Of a stretch of DNA of 60,000 bases, positions 22,101 through 34,398 are shown piece by piece. This DNA comes from Takakia lepidozioides (lineage: Eukaryota; Streptophyta; Takakiopsida; Takakiales; Takakiaceae): the NCBI GenBank assembly GCA_030704615.1, contig CM060734.1:52594042-52654041 (forward strand), read 5' to 3'. Below the pieces are notes generated by a model, which searched no databases, was not told the origin of the DNA, and saw only the letters and a program-made list of their open reading frames with translations. Made by a program: the position numbers and the translations under genes. Position 1 is the first letter of the stretch; every line of letters begins with the position of its first letter.

Positions 22101-25100
22101 TGTGGAGTCAAGACATAGATCTCAAAGATGATCTAGGAAAAGAGAGTGCAGAGGTGGGTAAAAGCGACTTGGAAGAAGAAAGCTCTAGATTAAATATGCT
22201 CAGATGAACTATGCATATATGTCCTTTTAAACTTTTTCTCTCAACCAGAAATGGCCACGGGATGAGTGTGAGATGCTACACCTCGGTTTGAGATCACGAT
22301 GTACAATGGGATCCGGCTTATGCTCGTGTAGATAGTTCATGCCTCTGCAGACACTAATACTTTATGATTACTTCACTGCCATATAGCTAGACATGTGACA
22401 GCAACAATCACATCCACTCCTTCCACTAAGGTGATATAGAAACAAACTACAAATTTGGAAATGCACCTACAACAAGGGGTGGACTTCTAAAACCTTTCAA
22501 GAGTGAATCCCTAATCACCTATAGTACAAATGTTGGTAAAGAGTTCAATTCAAGATACTCTTGTCTTTTAAGAGGTTCGTTGACCTTGCAAAAATATTTA
22601 AGCAATTATGAGGACCCAAAGGCCTCAAGTATAAGCTTGATTTTCTGTGCACTCTATTCCAGCAATGTGGATTTTTATATGCTCTGGTTTTCTACTGTTC
22701 TGGAATTGTAAGCCTAATAAACTCCTTTTCTCATCGCAGACTGTGATCTCATCACGTATAGGCAGAGGCAGCTTTTAGTTTCGTGTCTAGGATTCTTTGG
22801 ATTTTTCTATTCTTTCTAAATTGGATGTAGGAGCCCTTGTCACAAGACTACAAGGAAAAAAGTCTAAGTAATATACATTTGTCCCTTTGTAATCAAACCT
22901 CAGGTGGAGGAATATTAGCATCCGTGTCAGGAAAAGTACCTAGCAATATCAAGAGCGAATTTCACTGCGGTCGTAGCATCCAGTCGACCTTTCTTCTCCA
23001 TAAGGTTGTGTAGATCTCCCTGAGCACACAAGCAGTTAAGAACGTTTCCTACGAGAAAACCAAGCAACGAAGTTTCATAGAAAATGAAATGAAATGGTGC
23101 TGAGAAATGGTGAGAGAGTATCCATCGTAAAGATAAGAGAGATGGTACGTTACTTTGGGAAGATACTCAGTGACGATAACAAGGGGGCGGCTTTTGGTCA
23201 CGGCACCAAGAAATTGGACTACATTGGGATGCCTGAGCCTTTGCAGCAGTGCTAGCTCAGCAATAAACTCCTTCCTGCTTGCCCGCACCATAACAGGAAC
23301 CACATAGATCCAACACTCTATAACATGAGAACTTGAGGAACGAAAATCCCATCTAATGTAGAGAAAAGATTTAGCAACATATTATCAAACTTACTAGTCC
23401 TTACCATTTTCTGCTCACTACCAACTAAAAAATCTAGTTCTTGTTTCATTCCTAGCTCACTACCCCCTCGGACCTCCTTTACTAATATGTAGAAATGGCC
23501 AGAGCGAAACATGCTGGAGACCCTTACACTATGCGCTGATCTGATGAGAGGGAGCTCAATATTGTCTTTGCTGCGACCATTGTGCCTCGCCACTTCACTA
23601 GTCGAATTTCTCCAAATGCACCCTGCACAGTGCAAGAGCTTATTGAGCAACGAACAATGATCTCATAAAGCCAAGACAAAAAATTGAACAGCCAAATCTC
23701 ATCTCCCTAGAGCTGCCTTTTCTTCACCTGCCATTATCCCTAATTTCCCTGAACCCCTTTACCATCTCCTCTCTCATCTGTGTCTTGTGTCTTTGTCCCT
23801 TTCAATCTTACTTTGTTTAGAACTTTCTTCTCTCTCGGAGACATATTTGAACGTAATTTTTCATACTACGTACCGGTGTCCAAGTACAAACAGAATGAAG
23901 TTATCAGTAAAACTTTCATGGAAATACAAGACTACAAGGCCTCAGTCTGCCTCCTAACATCTTTCAAATTGTAAATGGATACTTCAGCTATTGACGATCA
24001 TAAATGTCTTGAGATTTGGCAACAACCTAAATGTGAATAGATTGTTAAAGCACGTACCGAGCCAACACGTATGGCTTTTTCTAATCCCAACTCACAGAGG
24101 TCTATCTCATATTCTGCTGGTGAACTCGAAGGCTGAGACACAAGAAGACAATGAGGATTCAGTTCGGCTTCTGAAACTGAAAAACAATGGCCAGGAATCT
24201 CATTGAGGAGATGGAACCTGTTTGGGGAAGCAACTAAAACCACTTAGCAAGAAAGAAAAATTTATAGCTCTACAGGGAGAGATATTAAGTTAGAGTGTTG
24301 GTACGACACATGGGTATCTTGCCGACTATACACATGAGAATCGGGATAACTATGACCTGCAATATGAGGTCAATATTAGGAAAAACATACACATTGACTT
24401 TGGTCTGGATGGTTATGAGGTAGATATCTGCTAACAGCTCTAGCATGTTGAATTTATATCATCCCTATGCTTCCTTGTGACAATACTTAACATGAAAAAC
24501 TGCATTCTTTTGTCTTTCGCTAGATCCAATGAGAAGAGACTAAATTGAAAAGAAAAGTCACACTTTCACATAGCCACCATGTTCTTCCAAGATCTCGCAT
24601 ATCTCCTCATGGCCATACATCCGTGCATTTGCCAAAGGCTGCATGCATTGACAACCTTGTCGGCCATTAGAAATATCCTAATGAAAGCTTTTCTTCTTGA
24701 GTTTTTGGAGATTGCACATGGATACGCAGTTCCTGACGTTGTATATCTATTGCAAATAAATGGTGGGACTATGCATGAGGCCCAGATACCATGCCAAGAA
24801 TCGGTCGACACACACATCCAATATATACAGACAGTCAAGGCTCATCAAACCTGGAATGAACTGACTGGCCAATTGTGAACTGTTGACTTTTTCCAGTGGC
24901 CTCACACTGACCAGTACTTTGCATTTAAGGTTGAAGAAAACACCCTAACTACGCAAGCACATTTTCTCACAAACTGGTCTTTGGGGCTGGTAGCTTAACA
25001 CCTGTCCGTAAAATAAGCAACAAATAATACATTGAACATCATGTCAGCAGGTGGCCTGAACTGTTCTGGAGAGACTTCACCGTATCATGCCAGCGATCAT

Positions 25101-25329
25101 ATGGGTTCACATCGGGACTGTACATCAGCAGGAGCTGAACAGCATCAACTTTGCCTTCACTTGCTGCAAGATGCAGTGCAGTTCGACCATCGTAATCTGC
25201 GGTATCCACTGATGTGCCATGGTCAAGCATATGCTTGATTGCTGCCAAGTTTCCTTTGCTGGAATAATATAGCAGTTTTCCAGTCTCTTCTTCCTTTCTC
25301 AGCGCTTGCATTTTGGCTGTGGAAGCCAT
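19189..25329 (-). CDS. Integrin-linked-kinase-like protein kinase (ankyrin repeats plus Raf-type kinase domain), 11 exons
   Basis: Exons on the minus strand: 25329-25081, 24638-24564, 24132-24058, 23622-23528, 23274-23154, 23019-22940, 22344-22282, 22012-21882, 21353-21268, 20090-19972, 19357-19189. Every intron is GT-AG, phases agree, and the total is 1263 nt (420 aa plus TGA). Residues about 15-108 hold ankyrin repeats (DGRTALHLAASEG). The kinase domain has the glycine loop GSGAFGE (132-138), ATP lysine K152, HRDLKPRN (247-254), DFG (267-269), SYRYMAPE (296-303) and CWDKDPNKRP. All catalytic residues are present, so it looks active. This architecture is that of plant ILK/VIK-type Raf-like MAPKKKs, cytosolic or membrane-associated Ser/Thr kinases linked to hormone and stress signalling. 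That role is family knowledge, not seen here. LINE fragments occupy introns 5, 8 and 9 and the region just upstream. The ATG was chosen because it opens the first ankyrin exon. An upstream non-coding exon cannot be excluded. Confidence 0.92.
20270..21176 (+). mobile_element. 5'-truncated LINE, 3' end with ATTTC-repeat tail, in kinase intron 9
   Basis: Opposite in strand to the host gene. Translation shows the C-terminal part of a non-LTR reverse transcriptase: LLGAKSTTPSQILGAEF (frame change near 20450), then 20381-21061 with RFRVGSHNLRIETGRW and a C-terminal zinc-finger-like segment (CPACI ... EEHFFFYC). It ends at a TAG (21059-21061), a short 3' UTR with a palindromic AAGCTCTATGAGCTTT and a TTTCA microsatellite tail at about 21155-21173. 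Confidence 0.85.
21463..21825 (-). mobile_element. LINE 3' fragment in kinase intron 8
   Basis: Same family as 20270-21176 in the opposite orientation, with the GAAAT-repeat tail at 21463-21484 (plus strand). It retains the zinc-finger end (RNQEIETEEHFFYCPLYYEI), with an in-frame stop where the other copy reads EDKKC. It lies wholly inside the intron between exons 8 and 9. Confidence 0.85.
23083..23101 (-). mobile_element. Minimal LINE tail in kinase intron 5
   Basis: AATGAAATGAAATGGTGCT reproduces the tail plus the first bases of the 3' UTR of the same LINE family and nothing more. It may be an extremely short insertion or chance. Confidence 0.4.
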
Positions 25330-25433
25330 CTTTTCCAGTTAGTAGATCCAGTTAATACTTACTCTTGGCAACTAGAACAAAACATCTCATCAGAGCTTTA
25401 CAGCATCACTAGAAGAGCCAACTTATCGTGCAC

Positions 25434-25568
25434 AGAAATGAAATGAAATGGTGCTTTATAACGTCCACGGAAAGCTCATAGAGCTTATGGGACAAAATGG
25501 AAGAAAACATGAGAGAGGAACAAATCCAGAAACCAAGAATTCATAACAATTAATGTTCTAGCGATGAG
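25434..25568 (-). mobile_element. LINE 3' end immediately upstream of the kinase ATG
   Basis: About 130 bp matching the 3' UTR of the LINE at 20270-21176 in inverse orientation, tail at 25436-25450 (plus strand). It sits about 105 bp upstream of the kinase ATG, in the expected promoter or 5' UTR. Confidence 0.82.
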
Positions 25569-25569
25569 A

Positions 25570-28547
25570 ATGCACAGAGAAAAGCCTATTCAGAACTTGA
25601 GTGGGATAGAATGATAAGCCTAGATATTGTTGTCAGTGGAATTGAAAGTCTAGATGAACGGAGAGATAGTCATCTTGAGTACAATATGAGTTGCTGGAAG
25701 CATAGGAAAGTATCAAAATTTTCAAATTCCCCGCTAAGATTGTTACAGAACAACTCATCCAAGCTTCAGTTCTGCTTCAGTTCTCAAAACAATCTTGTCA
25801 TAGTCCCACAACTTAGAATCTAAACAGAGATCTCCAGACCCCTGCCGTAGCTGGTCTATGCTTAGAAACATATATATTTAGTACGTAGGTTGATTATTCT
25901 TCAGTTTGCGTTTGTTGGTAATAATAGCTATGAAAGGATCTTATGGCTGTAAGGTCAACATTTTTAAAACAAGAGGTGATCAATGGGCTTGCCGAGTTGA
26001 GATTGTTAAGGAGAGAGTGAATACTGCGTGTATGTATACCACCTCGAATACCTACGTAACAATTGACAGGGTCCTACTTTCCACCGACGAACGAGGAGAA
26101 TTGATGGGGGCATACTTTTCTCATTTGGACTATATCGCTTGTGTGGGGTAGCTGTCCTGGCAGAATGTAAATTCCATAAAATGGATGGTAGGTTTATAAT
26201 TTGTATCAAAGGGGGTTGGGCGGATAGGGGAAGTCCTGTTACTAAGATGATAACTTCTCACTACTTGTCCAAAGATAAAGAGACGAAAAAATGAAGAGAT
26301 AATATGATAACCTGGACGGGGGAGATGCAGGCCGACGCCAGTGTAATCCGATGATATTCAGGAGACAGTCTTCTTGCTGGTGAAACAATACCACAATGTG
26401 AGAAAATTGGAATGAAACATTGCGGAAAAGATAAGGGTCTGAACTGCACATATTGAGAAGAATATGCGGCTTCCTAATTACACAAGGATAAAGCACCAAG
26501 TGGACAAAACCAAGTTCAAAGCCATAAAGAGATATAGTCGCATCTACCAACTACGAGACTCATAATCCAGCATTACTCAGCATTCCTTTATACTAGAGTA
26601 TGCATAACGTCAACGGGACGCCCTGTGGGACTATGTGAGATCAGAGACCAACACACGGGGAAGCACAAAGATGATGTGTGCGTGTTGGCATATTTCTCGC
26701 CTTTAGCAGATTGATCACGATTATGCAACCATTTAGCAGCAGATCCACACACATATGTATAACGAAACAAGAAAACTTACTCTTCCCCCAATTCAGGGCT
26801 CCGCATCTTGGCAAGCTGCATCCGGCGCAATATTTTGCAACCAGGCTCTCTCAGAGCATCTTTGTTGATGCAAGGCACCTTCCCACAACAGCTCTCTGGA
26901 GTGCACAACATTCGTTATTTCCGTGCCACCATATCCAATCTTTTCCAAACCTACGCTCAAGAAGCAGCTGTAGAAGTCCCTCTTACCGACCAGCTCAACT
27001 TAGACTTGAGACTGCAGAGCGCCACCATTACACACTTGGAGAAACTAACTACTGCAATTGCGACACAGAGTGATTAGGGCTCGGTGGCAAACTCCAGCTA
27101 CGAGTGTCTGGAATATTTTTCTTGTCTGTATTCACTAGGGAACATCGCCAAACTTTATAATAATGTAGCCAGAGCTGTAAGTTCGTTGGTATTCAAGGGC
27201 AAGCACCATGGAGGAAGGTGGGCACGCACCTCTCTCTGGAGACGAGAAGAAAGGAGGAAGGAGATGAGAAAGCGGGGTGGGGCATGGCTGCATTGCCGGC
27301 TCCGTCAGCGGGCATAGACTGTGGAGTGTGAGCTGTGTGAGCTTGTCGTTCTCGCCCACCGTCGTGTCGGATCCCCTACGCTCTGCTCTCTCATATTCTA
27401 CACTTGGCCCCTTGTCACTGTTTTGCATCAACAGTATACAACATATAACTTTTTTTTTCCCCCCCTAATAATCCCAAATAAAGCTTCTCCAGGGTAAGTT
27501 CTAAGTTCCGTCCCTGTTTATCGGAAAAAAGGAAAAGAAACAGAAAAAATAATATATATATATATATATATAATAACTAACCGTAAAAGAAGGCTGAATT
27601 TTAGAACATAAGAATTATAAATATCACAGTTGACCCTTAAGACCCGACCGTCCATTGAGCAAATTTCCTCCCCAAAAGTAACTTCTGGCCAGTTCAGTTA
27701 ACTGAGGCTACACACCTGGCCCAGTGTTAAAAATCGCCAGATTTTGACCTGGAAAATGGGTCAGCTACTTGTAGAAAGGAATTAGAGGGGGTAAATCCAA
27801 AAATTTCGCCAAAAAGCACCAATACTTGAAAACTAATTTTGCAGACGTGGACCGCTTAAAACTGGCCACCTGGAATATAGCCACTTTTCTAGCCCTGCCG
27901 CGGTGTTCTTCTGGCCACAAGGCCCGGCAGTGGACCTGTGGCTGGCCCGCTACCGATTTTGGGAATTTAATGAAGAAAAATTAAACACTGACACCTGCAT
28001 TGTTACATCAATATATATATATATATATATTGGCTCACACCGTGTTCACACCTTTCTACAAGTAGCTCCCTTCCAGTGTTGGACCAGTATATAGAGGCGG
28101 GTATCAACTAGGGTAAGGGTAATGGTATGAAGGATCATATAACCAGGTGGGTAGGGTACATGGACTTCTAAAACCTTGGCGCAAACCAAACCAATCTGGT
28201 CTTCTTCCTCACGCTACCACTCCAATACCATGCCCAGGCTGCTATGACTTTTTTTTATACCATACCAATCAGATTTTCACTTTGATACCATACCATATAC
28301 CATACCATGCTGTCAAATTTACACGTCATTTGGTACCAGTACCATACTGGCTTGAGTAATTCAACTTTATCCCAATATCTTTCAATGGTATAAAAAAACC
28401 ATGATACGAGTCCAACACTGGTTTTGACAAACAAACCTATCAATGTTAGGTCACTTCGTACGAGATTTTGCACCAATAACACAATGCATTAGATTGCCAA
28501 TGCATTATTGTCCCCAAAAACAATGTGTCTCTAATAATATATATGTG
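25570..28547. other. Mostly unassigned stretch with AT microsatellites
   Basis: Open frames at 25906-26151 (starts TTG; internal ATG 25930) and 26808-27077 (TDQLNLDLRLQSATITHLEK near its end) have no domain I recognise. They could be exons of an unknown gene or noise. TA-dinucleotide runs lie at about 27549-27573 and 28012-28030. A TACCATACC-rich stretch spans about 28255-28350. Confidence 0.35.
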
Positions 28548-29270
28548 GATGCGTTGCCGAGCGTAAGTTATCGTTAGTTATCATATTACTGGGAGTTTAT
28601 CAAATTACTGAGAGTAACTTGAGAAACTGCTCACGAAACTTATGGTGTCACTTAACCAAGAAGGGCTACCTGCCTCCCTCCTGGTAGGAAGGTGGACACC
28701 TTTGTGTCTCTATAAATCGTCTACCCGTCAAACTATGTCTTCCAATTAATTTGGGGGTTTGGGAAGGTTGAAAATCCTGACACACGGTGGGAACAACCAA
28801 TCGCATGGGATCAGCCAATCATGTGGGATTGCGGGAGGCTTGGAGAAGAAAGAAGTGGCTTGATAGGACATAGACACTTGTAATCTTACGTGGTTGGAGT
28901 GGCTAATAAGTAGGACTGTATGCAAACCATTTTTTTTATCACGCCATGAGGTGGTGCGCCCGGTGCAAGATAGTTGCATATATCAGCGAGGACTCGCAAG
29001 AGGCGGTGGGCCCAACATAATCTCTAGAAGAGACGGTGGGGCCACCGTCAGAAGTGGGGGTGGGAGGCCAGAGAGGCGAGATACAATATATTCAGTGCAC
29101 CGATCAAAGCGACGAGGTATCCCTAAACCGAGCGACTGGGTAACGACTAGATAGCGGCCCCTGAGCTGATCATGGTCTCAAGAGTCGTACACAAGCAGCT
29201 CATGTAAAACTCGAGTCCATGAAAGTGTTGGCTAGAGACAAAGCCATTGCAAATAGAGTTGTATTTTTTT
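28548..29270 (+). repeat. Direct repeat R, left copy (flanks element D)
   Basis: About 720 bp repeated in the same orientation at 34704-35432, with several percent divergence and small indels. The right end abuts the truncated LTR of D through a T-run. Family unknown. A sub-segment (CTTATGGTGTCACTTAACC ... GGAAGGTGGACACC) is also found in diverged form at 38580-38640. Confidence 0.9.
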
Positions 29271-29556
29271 AAATGCCATAGCCAAAAGAAGACCAAATAC
29301 ACTATGATCAAAGAGTGTTTATTTCAGATAGTGTACACATATGCTATACAGCTTCCAAAGTAGATATAGCAGAAAACAATCGGCAAGAAAGAGTACACCA
29401 GAAAAGAACAACGCGGGTAAGTAACCTGGAGGTCCATAGGCGGGAAACTGAAAAGAAAACCTACGTGGCATCTGTATGTCCACAAGTAATGTATCTACGT
29501 GGCATTAACATGGCCCGTGTTAACATTGAATCTACTACCACAATGTACTAACAACA
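29271..29556 (-). repeat. 3' LTR of element D (outer end truncated)
   Basis: 286 bp matching 34413-34703, joined to repeat R at a TTTTTTTAA run. Confidence 0.92.
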
Positions 29557-29632
29557 CTCCCACTCATTGTGGCAGTCACTCCACTCAATGTACTGACAAC
29601 ACTCCCACTCATTCTGGCAGTCACTCCATTCA
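29542..29632 (-). repeat. Tandem duplication of the LTR/polypurine-tract junction of D
   Basis: A unit of about 45 bp is repeated. It contains the LTR start (AATGTACTAACAACA), polypurine tract (complement CTCCCACTCATTG) and downstream TGGCAGTCACTCCA. The second unit begins near 29587. The element therefore has two polypurine tracts. Confidence 0.88.
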
Positions 29633-29858
29633 GTAAAGTCCCACTATATCTCCATTGGTGTCAAAATATTCCGCAAAAACCTCCTAGCTTAATACCACAA
29701 ACAAGTAATTGATGCCTGCTTTAGTACAACACATCTCCTGCTGAGCTTTTGGCCTCCTCTGCATCATGGAACTTCTGCAGAATCGTCAGACCTCAGACCA
29801 CAAAAATAACCTTGATGAGTCAATGGTAACATATAGTTTTCATACTCCCACTCATTGA

Positions 29859-30749
29859 TCATCCAATCATGCCCATCATGTTCCGAAAACGCTGAAACTT
29901 TTCTGGAGTCAAGGCCTTAGTCAAAATATCTGTTGTCTGGTCATTGGTGCCAATGTAGCGCATATGAATCAGCTTCCGCTCCTGGTAATTCCGAATAATA
30001 TGATATTGAATATCAATGTGCTTCGTCCGTCTATGAAATTCTGGATTGAACACTAGCCTGGTAGCGCTTTGATTGTCTCCAAATATATCTGTAGGTCCGG
30101 GTTGAAAAAAACTCAAATCTTCAAGCAATCGACGAAGCCATACTACCTCAGTGCTGGTCAACGATGCTGCAACATATTCCGCTTCAGTTGTTGACCTAGC
30201 AACACATTGTTGCTTTCTGCTGATCCAAGTGACAGGTCCACCATTGAGCATAATTAAACATCCACTTCGAGATTGTCTATCGTCATGATCCCCTGCATGA
30301 TCAGCATTAGCAAAAGCTTGCAAAACATGTGGCTTGTCATGAGCCACATAGCACAATCTGTAGTGAAAAGTTCCCTTCAGATACTTAAGAATTCGACGAA
30401 CTGCATTGCAGTGAGCGGTCTTTGGTGTATTTGCAAATTTTGCCACTGTACACACTGCATATGCTAGATCTGGTCTAGATCCCAGCATAGCAAACATTAA
30501 GCTCCCCACGATCTCAAGATAGGGAAAATCCTTTTCAGTCTTGTCATCAGATGTCCCCATCTGCAAATGCACATTTGCGTCCATTGGCGTACACACAAGA
30601 TTGGCGTTCTGAAATCCAAACTTAGCCAGAACTCGCAAAATATACTGAACTTGGTTGATGTAGATTACTCCCCGAGACCGATCCTTGGTGATGTGCAAAC
30701 CAATATACACATCAGGTAGTCCACTCGTTGCCCCAAACAATTTATCCAA
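29859..30749 (-). pseudogene. Element D RT C-terminus and RNase H
   Basis: Open for 296 codons: VYIGLHITKDRS, ILKYLKGTFHYRL, RNase H (NADHAGDHDDRQSRSG, with the first aspartate site altered to N-A-D-H), TEAEYVAASL, FGDNQSATRLV, KHIDIQYHIIR and DQTTDILTKALTPEKF. It ends at TGA just upstream of the polypurine tract region. Confidence 0.9.
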
Positions 30750-31458
30750 CTCACTGATGACATGATCCAGTTTGGTTTTGGTCTTGCAGCACCAAGACCA
30801 TCATCCACGTAAATCGATATGATCAGAACTGGCTCTTTGTGACTCACGTATACACAGGGGTCTGCTGTCGTGGATACAAGCTCATGAGTAGTGAGAAATT
30901 TGTTAAACTCGGCATTCCAAGCCCTAGATGTCTGCTTAAGGCTGTAGATGATTTTTTGCAGTTTACAAACCAATTTCGACTCCTCTTCTTTTATGAAACC
31001 CAAGGGCTGCTCCATGTATATCTCTTCCTCAAGATTTCCATGCAGGAATGCACTTTTGACATCAAATTGAACAAGCTTCATATCTTCCACTGCATCAATG
31101 GATAGAATTGAACGAATTGAGTCAAATTTTGCTACTGGAGCAAACGTTTGATCGTAATCAACTCCACGAGTTTGCGAATAGCCTTTAGCTACAACTCTGG
31201 CCTTATAACAATCAATGGTCCCATCTGCTTTGAGTTAGTTCTATAAACCCATTTACTTTTGACTGCTTGTCTGCCAGCAGGTAGTTTACAAAGCTTCCAG
31301 GTCTCATTTGCCAAGAGCGATTTGTATTCTTCTAGCATTGCCTGCTGCCACTGCTCTCGGTGATCAGAAGAAATTTCTTCTTCATATGTTTTAGGCTCTT
31401 CAAGAATAACTCCACTGCTCCAGCAAAAGAAGTAAAAGTTCCTGGCAGAGAAATCCAA
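30665..31458 (-). pseudogene. Element D reverse transcriptase core
   Basis: 30665-31090 contains LVQFDVKSAFLHGNLEEEIYM and SIYVDDGLGAA, so both catalytic sites are intact, then shifts frame. 31189-31458 contains the RT start (WKLCKLPAGRQAVKSKWVY) with a frameshift near 31235. The 3' part overlaps the RNase H frame in a different phase. Confidence 0.9.
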
Positions 31459-32785
31459 TTCTCATACCTCTTCGGAGGATTCCGTGAACGTTTTTCTCTT
31501 GAGAACATTTCTGGCTCTACAATCGTACTCCCACTGTTTGACTGCATCAAGGAAGCATTGTTTTTTGTGCTAGAGCTAGTCTCAAAATTACTGCTTTCAC
31601 CTAGTGAACCAGCAGCTTTAAGTGACAACTCCACCACCAAGTCATTCGCTGGAATAGTGTTGACAGTGACGCTTTCAGAACCAGCAGCTTCAAGTGGCAT
31701 CTCCACCACCAAGTCATTCACTAGAATGGTGTTGACAGGGACTCTTTCAGCTTCATTGTAAACTCCTTCAACTAAATGTTGTGATCTCTCCATAGCTTTG
31801 TCATAATTATGCCAGAATGTCACTGTTTCCGATGCATTGGGCAATACATAGGAGCTGCTTCAAATTCAGAGCCCGTCAAACCTTCGTTGAATAGTACATC
31901 TCTGCTAATTGGATCCCACAGTCTATAACCCTTGCTTTCAGTGCGATATCCAAGAAAAATGCACTTGGTGCTCTTTGGATCAAGCTTCTCTCTAAGCTGT
32001 ATAGGCACGTGCATAAATGCATCGCAGCCAAACACTTTGAGATGTGTAACATCAGGCTTCTTGCTACACCATGCCTGTAGTGGTGTCATCCCATTCAGTG
32101 TTCTAGTTCCAACACGATTCATTAGGTATGCCGCTATCTGTACACCTTCCCCCCAAAAACAAAGAGGAATATCTTTCTCCAGAAGCATGCAACGCACACT
32201 TTCCATAAGGGTACGTTTGTCCCTTTCTGCCACCCTTTTCTGCTCTGGAAAATAGGGTGTGGTGAGTTCTTGACGAATTCCCTCAGTCTCAAGATACTCC
32301 TTAAAAGCTTTGCTTATGAATTCTCCACCTCTGTCACTCCGTAATTTGATGACTCGATTCCCAGTCGACCTGAAGGACTCTCGCTGCATCTTCTTGAAAC
32401 ATTCCATAACGTCGGATTTTTTCTTGATGTAGTACAACAGCCTGTAACTACTGCAATCATCTTTAAAAGATACAAAATAACGACCTCCTCCTTGAGATGT
32501 AGTGCTCATTGGACCACAAATGTCTGCATGATAAAATTTACCAAGCAATGGTGCTTTTTCTCTCTGTTCTTTCACGGGAAATGGTGTTCTACAACTCTTA
32601 CCTCTAGCACAGCTCTCACAAAAAACTTTCTCTGTGGTTGTCTCTTTGAGACGCAAGCCTGTGACCAAATTTTCGAGATTCATCTTTCTCACCATGTCAT
32701 AGTGAACATGCCCAAGCCTAACATGCCATACACTAATACTCTTAGAAGGAGGTCCTGACGTTTTTTTTTTTTTCCACAAGTTCAT
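31332..32785 (-). pseudogene. Element D integrase and linker
   Basis: 31820-32785 has the zinc domain (WHVRLGHVHYD ... CESCARGKSC), the DDE core (HADICGPM, FKDDCSSY, RSDRGGEF), YFPEQKRVAERDKRT (a variant of the usual QNGVAER), WGEGVQIAAYLMNR and RDVLFNEGL. 31332-31844 holds the linker up to RYENWISLPG. Confidence 0.92.
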
Positions 32786-33584
32786 CGCGTTCGGGTTCGG
32801 CTTTGTCCTCTAGACCTACTAGATTTGTTGTCTGTGTAGTGAGAACTACTTTGAATTGCATGCGCCACAACTGACCATCTTTAACTCCTGTCATGACTAA
32901 TCTTCTGGTAGGAGAAAACATAGAGCAAGTGCTCTTGTGGTACACAGCTACAATTCCTTTGTCGGTTATCTGACCAACTGAAAGTAGATTCTTTCTTAGT
33001 TTAGGAACATGAAGAACGTTCTTAATGATGCCTTTCTGCCAGGTACCATTAAGAAGAGACACAATCTCTATGTCCCCTACTTCTGCCACCTAGACTAGGT
33101 TGTCATTTGCTACTCTGACGCTCCAGCTTCCAGGTCGAACTACTCGGTAGGACTTAAACCAACATCTCTTATCCGTCATTTGCTGGGATGCTCCAGTATT
33201 AGCAAACCAAGCCTCATCCTGACTTGTAAGATGAACATAATTTGCCTCACTTTCAGTCTCCTCGGTAGTTACAATTGGTTTTTTTTCAGCACCTGGTTCT
33301 CTCAAATCTTGACTCTCAAACACTGGATGCTCTAGAATCTCTGCAATTGTAACAAAAACATCTGTCTCGGTCACGTTCACCTCACTCGTGGATACCTCCC
33401 TATCAATCTTCTTAGAAGAACTAGAGCTGTACTCTTTAGCCCAATGCCCATATTTTCCACACTTGAAGCACTGTGTTACCTTCTTTTTCTTTTCAATTGT
33501 TTTTTTTTTCCAGATGTAAACAACTTTTGTTCTTTTTCTTATCATCCTTCCCTGCATAAAAAGCCTTATCGCTTTCTTCCTCAT
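32742..33584 (-). pseudogene. Element D protease and zinc-knuckle region
   Basis: 33090-33584 shows a zinc knuckle CFKCGKYGHWAKEY (final Cys changed to Tyr) and the protease site AWFANTGASQQM. The catalytic aspartate is Asn and the conserved His is Gln. 32742-33089 continues with VPKLRKNLLSVGQITDKG and ends in a poly-A-related frameshift. Confidence 0.88.
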
Positions 33585-34185
33585 TCTCCTTCGAGATCTT
33601 CAAGCTAGCCTCTCTCTTAAGCAATCTAGCATGAAAACCATTCAGCGTCTGCTCACTTGCAGGCACACTGTCCCACGCCAAGAGTAATGGTTCATAACTT
33701 TGTGGAAGCCCGCATTTGATCTTAGTCAAGAGCTGTCTGTGACTGATCGTTTCTCCAAGATCGTTTAGTTTCTTGCCAAGCGAGGAAACCTGACTGTAGA
33801 AAGAAGACACTGAGTCTCCTTCTTGCATTCGACAATTAAATAACTTCTCCTGCAAATGCATAATACTCTCTTCTGCAGTCTGCTCATGGATCGTGTTCAT
33901 CATCTCTCACATCTCTGCAGAAGTGGTGCAGTTGATCAATTGATTCATATAAGATTGACCGATGGAATGCAAAATTGTCACTATTGCCTTCCTGTCACAT
34001 CTTTTCCAATCAGCCTTCTCCGCTTCAGTAGCAGTATCACTCAACTTCTCTTCACCAGAAACAATGGTGAATTGATCTTTTGATTCTAATACAAATTTCA
34101 TGTGGAATTTCCACAAATGGAAGTTCTCACCGACAAACTTGTCAACTGTCTCAAACTCTTTACCTACGTCCTCTTTAGAACTCAT
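33493..34185 (-). pseudogene. Element D Gag
   Basis: The ATG at 34185 starts MSSKEDVGKEFETVDKFVGE with the NFHLWKFHM motif. A stop at 33907 splits it from 33493-33903 (TAEESIMHLQEKLFNCRMQE, LPQSYEPLLLAWDSVPASEQ). It is the same Gag type as element B. Confidence 0.9.
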
Positions 34186-34398
34186 CTTTGCAACATATGT
34201 ACAATCTCTTCCAATCTAGATATTGAGTTAGTTATAATAAACTTATGCTTGAAAAACTATCTCAATTCTAAACTAAAATTGGACAACTATAGCTAAACTT
34301 CCGGTTAAGCATCTGACACTTTCTTGCTAAACAGTCTAAGAATGGCTTTACTAGAATCAGACAAACAAGTTCCTACGGTACATCTTCTGTGTCAACCC

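Noticed and set aside
26808-27077. 89-codon plus-strand frame as a gene
   Set aside because: Coding-like C-terminus, but no recognised family and no supporting exons found on either side.
28255-28350. TACCATACC-rich stretch as a CRISPR-like or regulatory array
   Set aside because: Irregular low-complexity repeats without constant spacers, in a plant nuclear context.
28548-29556. Repeat R plus LTR of D as one long LTR
   Set aside because: The order is R-LTR on one side and LTR-R on the other, and the PBS and polypurine tract abut the short LTR, so R is not part of the LTR.
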